Shown one piece after another: positions 6,065 through 11,962 of a stretch of DNA of 11,962 nt. The notes below the pieces were generated by a model. That model saw nothing but the letters and a program-made list of their open reading frames with translations. It was not told the DNA's origin and did not search any database. Origin of the DNA: Oceanospirillaceae bacterium (GTDB taxonomy: Bacteria > Pseudomonadota > Gammaproteobacteria > Pseudomonadales > Balneatricaceae); assembly GCA_023954795.1 (NCBI GenBank), contig JAGSHA010000062.1:1-11962 (forward strand), read 5' to 3'. Each line of letters starts with the position of its first letter. Position 1 is the first letter of the stretch. The position numbers and the translations under genes are program-made.

Positions 6065-6661
6065 CTATTGGGGTAAGAGTTCACCAATATGGGTCGATAC
6101 GATTTTTACACCACTCCACGTTGGATGGTCAGCATCTTCCGCATCATCGATTGGCCCGCCGGTACGAATCTTTGCCGATACCTCTTCGATAGGGAAGCTA
6201 ATGACCACAGTGGCCTTCATCTCAGTATCGTTGGGTTTGCGGGCTTCTTCTGAACGCCCTCTACTGAATTTCTCCAGCATCTGGTCAAGAGCGAACTGTT
6301 TATGCTCCGGGTCTTCTACCACATCGCCTTGGCCATATAACATCACAGACCGAAAGTTGGCTGAGTGATGGAATGCCGACTTAGCAAATACCAGTCCATC
6401 CAGCAGCGTTACCGTAATGCTGGTCGTTTCGCCTCTGATGATCGACTGAAATAGCCCATTTTTACTGGAACCGTGAATGTATAAGCGGTCTCCAATACGC
6501 CAGTGAAAGTTGGGCTGAACGGCCGCAGTACCATGCATGGTGGCTCCCAGATGGCAGATGAATGCTTCGTCCAGAATCGCGTAGATTGTCTCTCGGTCGT
6601 AACACGCTTTTTTGGGTCCTCGTCTTACGCGTGTTCTGTCTGTGATGTCGATAGGCTTCAC
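6065..6661 (-). CDS. Pyridoxamine 5'-phosphate oxidase-like flavoprotein (Pyridox_ox_2 / Nim-like split barrel)
   Basis: 198 aa from the GTG at 6659-6661. AAGGAG lies 9 nt upstream of this GTG, which decides the start; a TTG at 6686-6688 would add nine residues that contain the ribosome binding site and is rejected. Motifs of the family: RVRRGPKKACYDRETIYAIL (11-30), DEAFICHLG (31-39), GDRLYIHGSSKNGLF (57-71), ITVTLLDGLVFAKSAFHHS (82-100) and NFRSVMLYG (102-110), with the ending RTGGPIDDAEDADHPTWSGV. This is the FMN-binding split barrel. Members are putative flavin-dependent oxidoreductases, related to nitroimidazole-resistance proteins; the true substrate is unknown, and true PdxH activity is not implied. 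It is divergent from the MocR regulator 57 nt away, which probably controls it. Confidence 0.9.
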   Translation of the reverse strand: MKPIDITDRTRVRRGPKKACYDRETIYAILDEAFICHLGATMHGTAAVQPNFHWRIGDRLYIHGSSKNGLFQSIIRGETTSITVTLLDGLVFAKSAFHHSANFRSVMLYGQGDVVEDPEHKQFALDQMLEKFSRGRSEEARKPNDTEMKATVVISFPIEEVSAKIRTGGPIDDAEDADHPTWSGVKIVSTHIGELLPQ

Positions 6662-6718
6662 TGCGCTCGTCTCCTTTGTGATGTTCAAGCTTGCGATGGG
6701 TCTAGATTAAAGGCTAAA
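6662..6718. promoter_or_regulatory. 57-nt divergent spacer between flavoprotein and MocR genes
   Basis: It contains the Shine-Dalgarno of each gene: CTCCTTT at 6671-6677 (minus-strand AAAGGAG) and AAAGG at 6709-6713. This leaves no room for two full promoters, so each promoter must overlap the opposite coding region. No consensus -35/-10 pair is convincing. A shared regulatory site is expected by analogy with other MocR/target pairs. Confidence 0.4.
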
Positions 6719-8236
6719 TTGGAGCCTGAAGAGATCCATTATCAGATACTTAACAGGCCCACTTTGAGCGATATTCAGTTTCCCTCGGCGTTGTTCTTAC
6801 CATTTCATGAAGGTGATTCAGCATTGCCGCAGTACGTACGCCTGTTTCGCGCATTTCAGCAGGCAATCATTGCGGGTCATTTGCATCCCGGTACCAAGCT
6901 TCCCGCGAGTCGACCGTTATGCGCAGAGCTGGGTATTTCACGTAATACCGTCAAGGCGGCATATGAAATGCTGCACTCAGAAGGGTATGTAGAAACCCGG
7001 CAAGGTGCGGGTAGTTTTGTGGCGACAGACCTTCCGAAACTGACCGGATCGAATCAGCTGAATTCAAAAGGGACGATGCCACAGGCAAGTCCCAAGCTGT
7101 CATCGTTAGCGAGCCAGCTGACGGACGTCAGGCCACCAAACCAAACGCCCCAAGGTGCTTTGTTATTACCTGCACAGCCGTGTATAGCGAGCTTTCCCTG
7201 GCATCAGTGGCAGCGTGCTGTCGCACGTGCGGGTAGGCAGATGAAGCACCAACAGAATTCAGTGATGGGCAACCTCTCATTACGAGAGCAAATCGCTAGT
7301 TATCTGCGTGTTGTCCGGGGTGTAAAGTGTAATGCAGAACAGGTAATGGTCTGTTCCGGATCACAGCAGGCGATGTTTCTGGCGTTGCGGTTGCTGGTGG
7401 ATCAAGGTGAGCCTGTACTGACGGAGGATCCGTGTTATCAGGGGGTGGATGGAGCGGTGATAGCTGCTGGCGCAGTGAAAATTCCCGTATCAGTCGATGA
7501 ACAAGGTATCCGTTTGGAGGATGGCTTAGCGCAAGCGCCCGATGCACGTGTTGTTATGGTGACACCGTCACGCAACCATCCGCTTGGTTATACGCTCAGT
7601 CTGGAACGGCGGCTACAGTTACTGCAATGGGCACAGCAGAGCGGTAGCTGGCTAATTGAGGATGACTACGACAGTGAATTTCGATTCGACCATCCGCCAC
7701 TGACCTCGTTGCAAGGGCTGGGAGGAGAGGATGTGGTGATCTATACCGGCACCTTCAGCCGGATCCTGCATCCTAGTATCCGCTTGGGGTACATGGTCGT
7801 ACCCCAGCCTTTGCTTGAGATGGCTAAGCGCGCAAAAACGTATATGGAAGGTGGGAACTCTATATTACCGCAGTTGGCATTGGCGGAGTTTATGGCTAGT
7901 GGTCAGTTTGCCAGTCATGTTCGTCGTATGCGTAAACTCTATCAGCAGCGGCGTAATTATCTCCACGCGCTGGTAAAGGATAAGTTCGGCGACTATTTTG
8001 AGTTGATCGAAAGCGATGGAGGTATGCATTCGGTCTATCTTATTCCGCAACATTGGTGTGATAGCAGAATTAGGAATCGTTGCGAAGAGCAAGGGCTGGG
8101 TATTCGAGATTTGTCCCGCTATTTTACCGCACAAACACCGAAAAAAGGGCTGATTTTGGGGTTTGCGGGATATAACGAAGAACAGATTCTAACGGCGATA
8201 AATCGGCTTAGAGCAATTATTGACGCATATGTGTAA
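6719..8236 (+). CDS. MocR/PdxR/GabR-type regulator: GntR winged helix fused to aminotransferase-like domain lacking the PLP lysine
   Basis: 505 aa from TTG 6719 (AAAGG 5 nt upstream); TTG 6764 (490 aa) is the alternative. No ATG is usable: the open frame upstream runs antisense through the flavoprotein gene. The GntR-type winged helix spans about 36-105 (GTKLPASRPLCAELGISRNT, then EGYVETRQGAGSFV). After a linker, a fold-type I aminotransferase domain spans about 150-505: LREQIASYLRVVRGV, CSGSQQAMFLALRLL, IEDDYDSEFRF with D315 and Y317, GTFSR-ILHPSIRLGY, and the GLILGFAGY end. The residue that normally forms the PLP aldimine (GTFSK) is Arg348 (CGG, 7760-7762), and the usual TPSHQ-x-P-x-G loop reads TPSRNHPLG (R285, N286). 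PLP-linked control is therefore doubtful. It probably regulates the divergent flavoprotein gene and itself. Confidence 0.93.
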   Translation: MEPEEIHYQILNRPTLSDIQFPSALFLPFHEGDSALPQYVRLFRAFQQAIIAGHLHPGTKLPASRPLCAELGISRNTVKAAYEMLHSEGYVETRQGAGSFVATDLPKLTGSNQLNSKGTMPQASPKLSSLASQLTDVRPPNQTPQGALLLPAQPCIASFPWHQWQRAVARAGRQMKHQQNSVMGNLSLREQIASYLRVVRGVKCNAEQVMVCSGSQQAMFLALRLLVDQGEPVLTEDPCYQGVDGAVIAAGAVKIPVSVDEQGIRLEDGLAQAPDARVVMVTPSRNHPLGYTLSLERRLQLLQWAQQSGSWLIEDDYDSEFRFDHPPLTSLQGLGGEDVVIYTGTFSRILHPSIRLGYMVVPQPLLEMAKRAKTYMEGGNSILPQLALAEFMASGQFASHVRRMRKLYQQRRNYLHALVKDKFGDYFELIESDGGMHSVYLIPQHWCDSRIRNRCEEQGLGIRDLSRYFTAQTPKKGLILGFAGYNEEQILTAINRLRAIIDAYV

Positions 8237-8240
8237 ATAT

Positions 8241-8313
8241 TATGTGCGGGTTCAGACCAATTCTTTTGGTATATAGGGGGCGCACATAGTTGTTGAACTG
8301 AGTTTAACTATGT
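8241..8313. promoter_or_regulatory. Overlapping inverted repeats upstream of the binding-protein gene
   Basis: TATGTGCG (8241-8248) is inverted at 8281-8288 and encloses ACCAA/TTGGT (8256-8260, 8266-8270). ACATAGTT (8284-8291) is inverted at 8306-8313. The two 8-bp pairings share bases 8284-8288, so they cannot form together. A -10-like TGTAAT (8311-8316) overlaps the second arm, so these could be operators instead. The region ends 45 nt before the start of the binding-protein gene. Confidence 0.4.
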
Positions 8314-8357
8314 AATGTCTCCCTAATAGCCTTTCAGAATGCAGTATGGAGGGGAAG

Positions 8358-9347
8358 ATGAAGCGCTATCTGTCATCAGCTTTAATAGGAGCGGCGCTTG
8401 CCTGCTCTGCACAGGCCTCTGAAGAGAGTCCATATAACGTGCTCGTTGTCATGAGTTACGAGGAGAAAAACCCCTGGTGTAAAGAGATCAAAGCGGGTAT
8501 TGAATCTGCCTTGGGTGCACATGCTAAAACGACCTATTTTTATATGGATACCAAGGTCGATCCGAAGAACGGTCTTGCAAAAGCAAAGCAGGCTTACACT
8601 ACCTATCAAAATTTGCAGCCGGACGGTGTTATTGCCGTTGATGATAATGCTCAATCGATGTTTATTGTCCCTTCGTTAAAGGACAAGGTTCGTACGCCAA
8701 TTATGTTTGCCGGTGTTAATTCCAATGCGGATAAATATGGTTATCCGAATAGCCACATATCTGGGATATTGGAGCGGGCTCATGTTCATGAGTCGCTCGC
8801 ATTCGCCAAGCAGTTGATGCCGCAGATACAACATGCGTGTTTCCTAACGAACGATGTACCCTCAGGAAGGGCGCTGAAAAATCAGGTGATGGCGGAGCAA
8901 CAGGATTATCCGGTTAAGGTGCATGATTTCTATCTTATTAAATCCACGACTGAATTAAACCGTGTGAGTGATGAGATGGGGCAAGCGTGTGATGCCCTGT
9001 TTGTTGACAGCCTTGAGGGTATTGTCGATGAAAATAAAGAGCCGCTCGCGAATGGCGAAATATTGAAGTTGTTGGATGCATCTTACGAGGGTGCTCTGCT
9101 CGGTGGGAATCGATATCAAGTGGAGCAAGGTGCTTGGGCGGCGGTTGTGAAGACGGGGCAGGAACAGGGTGAAACATCAGCCGAGATGCTTCTAACAGCC
9201 ATGCGCGGGAAAGACCTGGCAGACATTCCAGTCGTTCAAAACACCAGAGGTGAACGGGTTGTGAACGTGACTGCGCTTGATGAGCACCAAATTTTGCTGA
9301 AGCCTTTGGTGCTACGTGGCGCGACACTCGTTCGGCAACAACCTTAA
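8358..9347 (+). CDS. Periplasmic ABC_sub_bind-type solute-binding protein, probable sensor partner
   Basis: 329 aa. The start is ATG 8358, because GGAGG (8348-8352) lies 5 nt upstream; an ATG at 8346 overlaps that site. The signal peptide is residues 1-20 (cleavage AQA/S); C16 does not form a good lipobox. The mature protein is a type I periplasmic-binding fold: NVLVVMSYEEKNPWCKEIK (27-45), LQPDGVIAVDDNAQSM (86-101), RTPIMFAGVNSNA (112-124), SGILERAHVHESLAFAKQLM (135-154) and DALFVDSLEG (212-221). This resembles the ABC_sub_bind (TrpX-like) family. No permease or ATPase gene is adjacent. Instead the stop is followed after 11 nt by a membrane GGDEF-EAL receptor, so I infer that it presents a ligand to that receptor. 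The ligand cannot be told from sequence. Confidence 0.88.
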   Translation: MKRYLSSALIGAALACSAQASEESPYNVLVVMSYEEKNPWCKEIKAGIESALGAHAKTTYFYMDTKVDPKNGLAKAKQAYTTYQNLQPDGVIAVDDNAQSMFIVPSLKDKVRTPIMFAGVNSNADKYGYPNSHISGILERAHVHESLAFAKQLMPQIQHACFLTNDVPSGRALKNQVMAEQQDYPVKVHDFYLIKSTTELNRVSDEMGQACDALFVDSLEGIVDENKEPLANGEILKLLDASYEGALLGGNRYQVEQGAWAAVVKTGQEQGETSAEMLLTAMRGKDLADIPVVQNTRGERVVNVTALDEHQILLKPLVLRGATLVRQQP

Positions 9348-9358
9348 GCGGGTCAGCT

Positions 9359-11962
9359 ATGACACGCCTATTTCCAAGCATCGCCAGCAAGCTTATTTTG
9401 CTGGCCGTGCTGATTATCTTTTCTTTTACGGCGATCACGTCCGTTACTGGAGTTAGCTTTTATCGAGTTGAAGCCCTGTTAACCCAGGTTGTAAACGATG
9501 AAGTCTCCGGTGTTATCTCCAACGCCCAGCGCGGGCGTCAAGTCTCTTCGCTTTTATCAGATATCGACAGCCTAAGTCGTCAGTGCAGTAGCTCACACTT
9601 GAACATGGATGAAATCAGCGCGGTGAACAGCAATCTTAGTGAGCTGACCATCCATCTGGCTGATCCTGTATTAGTGGATTCGTTTTCAGAATTTCGTATG
9701 TCTGCGGATGCTTTGCTGAAGAGATGCGTTCTTCAGAACCAAGAACTGCAAGCATTACGCGATATTGAACAACTTACCGAACGTAATTTGACACGTTTAG
9801 AGCATTTCATCGGCGAAACACTGATACAACAAACGCTAACAGGGAAGCCGACTGAGCATCTGGATCAGCTGATGGTGCTGGTAGCAGGTCTTAGGGAGAG
9901 TCTGTTGTCACTGAGTAAGCAGATGGCTGAGCAGATTCTCTTGGAAATAGTGCAAAGTCCGCCTGAAAGCGTTGTTTCCCAAGTGGATGATATGGCTCTG
10001 CGTTTGCAGACGCTCACCGCGTCAACGGATGATATTGCTGCTGTAAGTGTGTTGCTTAATGAAAATTTGGTGGCATACAGAAACCGATTGATTAGTTACA
10101 TAACGACGCACAAACAACTAAGTGATGCAGTTTCGGCGTTACATGATGCCGAACAAACAGTACTCACTGATATGGAGCGTTTGGACGCAGATACTTTCCG
10201 TCGTAGCGCGCAGGTGCGCTCTGATATTGAAAAGATTATTCAAAGCACGCGTGCGCAGCTGGTGGGATTATCCCTCGGCATTGCGTTGGTGACACTTGTG
10301 CTGGTCATCCGTATAAATCGACGCAGCATTCAAAAACCGCTTGATGATGTATTGCAGCTCATTCAGGCAATTAAAGGAGGGCGCGGTGATGATTCCGCTC
10401 CCATTCGTTCAGATGAGTGGGGCATCATTCAGTCACAGCTTTTGGAGATGTCTGATGCGCTTCAGAGTTCGTATCAGGAAGTCGTCACCAGTCGTGAGCG
10501 TCTTGAGATAGCGATGATGGGGGCGAATGATGGCCTCTGGGATTGGAATCTGGAGTCTGACGAGGTGTATTACTCTCCCCGTTGGAAGTCGATGCTGGGA
10601 TATGCTGATCACGAGCTTGAAAGCAAGCTTGATACTTGGGCGAAACTGGTCGATCAGGATCAGGTGGAAACAATTTTAATGAAAGTGGAGGAATATCTTG
10701 CAGCGCCCAGTGATTCTGCTTTCAGGGTTGAGTTTCGCATGCGGCACAAGGAAGGATATTGGGTCGAGATTCTTTCGCGCGCACAGTTAGCAAGAGACGC
10801 AGAGGGGCGGGAATCTTCTCCGCGACGTTTGGTAGGAACACACGTTGATATTACCGCGCGTAAACTTGCTGAGGATGTGCTCAAGCAAAGCGAATTAGAG
10901 CAACGCAGTTTGATCGCCGCATTGCCGGATATCATCATGCGATTTGATATCAAAGGGAGACACCTGTTTATCTCTGAAAATATCAATGTGGTAACCGTAC
11001 TGGAAGCTGAGCAATATATTGGTAAAACGCATCGGGAACTGGGTTTTAACGATGGGCTTTGCCAGGAATTTGAGTCTTCGATTGCGCATACGTTTTCTAA
11101 CGCGGAGCCGTATGAGACGGAAGTTCAAATGCGCGGGCCTGCGGGTGAGAAAGTCTTCAATCTTAAACTCACGCCCGACATGTCGGAGGATGGGGAGGTC
11201 CGTACTGTTCTTGCGGTAGCGCGCGATATCACGCTGCTGAAGAAACATCAGCAACAGCTAGAGCATATTGCGCACTATGATGTGTTAACGGGGCTGCCGA
11301 ACCGTATATTGCTCGCAGATCGCCTCCAGCAGGCGATGATGCAGAGTCTGCGGCGTAATACAAAGTTAGGCATCGTTTATATCGATCTGGATGGCTTTAA
11401 AGAGGTTAATGATACCTACGGTCACGATGTGGGAGATCGCCTTCTGCAAACGGTATCGGCTCGTATGCAAACGGCACTGAGGGACGGCGATACGCTGGCG
11501 AGACTGGGTGGTGACGAGTTCGTCGCGGTCATTGGAGACCTGCAAACAAATCAGAGTTGTGAGGAAATATTACAGCGAATATTGCGTGAAGTTGGCAGGG
11601 ATGTGCGGGGTGATAAGTATGTTGCCCGGGTGGGTGCAAGTTTAGGGGTCACGTTCTATCCGCAAGATGAAGATATCGATGCTGATCAGCTTCTGCGTCA
11701 GGCCGATCAGGCCATGTACCAAGTGAAGCTGTCGGGAAAGAATCACTTCCATATATTTGATATGGAACAAGACCGCGCTTTACGCGGTAGTCATGAGATC
11801 ATCGAGCGAATCAGGGCAGGGCTGAGTAAGGAGGAATTCGAACTTTACTACCAGCCAAAAGTGAATATGAAAACGGGTGCGGTCGTGGGTGTCGAGGCGC
11901 TCATTCGGTGGAATCATCCGGAATTAGGTTTAATGTGTCCCGATGACTTTCTCCCCGCCATC
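9359..11962 (+). CDS. Membrane receptor HAMP-PAS-PAS-GGDEF-EAL, c-di-GMP turnover protein, partial (3' end beyond window)
   Basis: 868 residues visible, translated from the ATG at 9359 (weak GCGGGT upstream; 11 nt after the binding-protein stop, so translational coupling is likely). TM1 spans about 12-34, then a periplasmic, mostly helical domain to about 299, TM2 301-317 and a HAMP-like linker (about 318-375). PAS1 spans about 380-503 (GLWDWNLESDEVYYSPRW... DITARKLAE) and PAS2 about 517-624. The GGDEF domain has an intact G717-G-D-E-F721 and an I-site R708-D-G-D711 five residues before it, so diguanylate cyclase activity with product inhibition is plausible. The EAL domain opens with LYYQPKV and EALIRW (E846-A847-L848) and is cut by the window end, so phosphodiesterase residues further on cannot be judged. 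The layout recalls Vibrio MbaA, which partners a periplasmic binding protein, NspS. Confidence 0.94.
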   Translation, partial: MTRLFPSIASKLILLAVLIIFSFTAITSVTGVSFYRVEALLTQVVNDEVSGVISNAQRGRQVSSLLSDIDSLSRQCSSSHLNMDEISAVNSNLSELTIHLADPVLVDSFSEFRMSADALLKRCVLQNQELQALRDIEQLTERNLTRLEHFIGETLIQQTLTGKPTEHLDQLMVLVAGLRESLLSLSKQMAEQILLEIVQSPPESVVSQVDDMALRLQTLTASTDDIAAVSVLLNENLVAYRNRLISYITTHKQLSDAVSALHDAEQTVLTDMERLDADTFRRSAQVRSDIEKIIQSTRAQLVGLSLGIALVTLVLVIRINRRSIQKPLDDVLQLIQAIKGGRGDDSAPIRSDEWGIIQSQLLEMSDALQSSYQEVVTSRERLEIAMMGANDGLWDWNLESDEVYYSPRWKSMLGYADHELESKLDTWAKLVDQDQVETILMKVEEYLAAPSDSAFRVEFRMRHKEGYWVEILSRAQLARDAEGRESSPRRLVGTHVDITARKLAEDVLKQSELEQRSLIAALPDIIMRFDIKGRHLFISENINVVTVLEAEQYIGKTHRELGFNDGLCQEFESSIAHTFSNAEPYETEVQMRGPAGEKVFNLKLTPDMSEDGEVRTVLAVARDITLLKKHQQQLEHIAHYDVLTGLPNRILLADRLQQAMMQSLRRNTKLGIVYIDLDGFKEVNDTYGHDVGDRLLQTVSARMQTALRDGDTLARLGGDEFVAVIGDLQTNQSCEEILQRILREVGRDVRGDKYVARVGASLGVTFYPQDEDIDADQLLRQADQAMYQVKLSGKNHFHIFDMEQDRALRGSHEIIERIRAGLSKEEFELYYQPKVNMKTGAVVGVEALIRWNHPELGLMCPDDFLPAI

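Noticed and set aside
5787..6368. 193-aa open frame on the plus strand
   Set aside because: No ribosome binding site, odd composition, and its second half is antisense to the well-supported flavoprotein gene.
6662..6688. TTG start adding nine residues to the flavoprotein
   Set aside because: The added codons contain the AAGGAG that serves the GTG at 6661, and the family motifs begin after the GTG.
6503..6718. 72-residue N-terminal extension of the MocR frame
   Set aside because: It runs antisense through the flavoprotein gene, has no MocR-like sequence, and starts within a reading frame better explained by the other strand.
8346..8357. Upstream ATG of the binding-protein gene
   Set aside because: It overlaps the GGAGG site, and the signal peptide begins naturally at the ATG at 8358.
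8400..8410. Lipobox at Cys16 of the binding protein
   Set aside because: The residues before Cys (A-L-A) lack the usual Leu at -3, and AQA/S four residues later is a good signal peptidase I site.
8938..9438. 166-aa minus-strand frame
   Set aside because: It is antisense to the binding-protein gene, with low-complexity Pro/His/Ser composition and no start signal.

Overview
The window looks like chromosomal DNA of a marine-type gammaproteobacterium, of the Oceanospirillales/Alteromonadales kind. The signs are base composition near 50% GC by eye, a LexA-boxed yebG, a DUF4197 lipid-free exported protein, a 1-Cys peroxiredoxin and a membrane GGDEF-EAL receptor. The lineage is inference. I see no mobile element, tRNA, rRNA or CRISPR array. 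Both ends of the window cut genes.

Left part (1-2965, minus strand): a two-gene unit encodes an exported von Willebrand factor A (vWA) protein with a complete MIDAS and, 29 nt downstream, a two-TM sensor histidine kinase cut by the window start. A response regulator may follow outside the window. An 11-bp-spaced direct repeat of TTTGTAAA (GTAAA-N6-GTAAA) lies about 80 bp upstream of the vWA start and looks like an OmpR/CpxR-type response-regulator site.

Middle (2966-5756): yebG is divergent from the vWA operon, with a near-ideal SOS box over its -10 and its own terminator. It is followed by a DUF4197 exported protein (minus), a 47-aa secreted micro-protein (plus) with an elaborate leader, and a 1-Cys peroxiredoxin (minus). 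The last two converge on a shared hairpin.

Right part (5757-11962): a pyridoxamine-phosphate-oxidase-like flavoprotein (minus) is divergent from a MocR/PdxR/GabR-type regulator (plus). The regulator's aminotransferase domain has Arg where the PLP-binding Lys should be. Next, a periplasmic ABC_sub_bind-type binding protein sits 11 nt upstream of a HAMP-PAS-PAS-GGDEF-EAL receptor that runs off the window. No transporter permease or ATPase is present, so this pair reads as a ligand-sensing c-di-GMP module.

The recurring theme is envelope sensing and stress: two exported proteins are paired with membrane signalling proteins (vWA with the kinase, binding protein with the GGDEF-EAL receptor), beside SOS and peroxide-defence genes. 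The best candidates for something undescribed are the vWA/kinase pair, the lysine-less MocR, the binding-protein/c-di-GMP receptor pair and the 47-aa secreted peptide.
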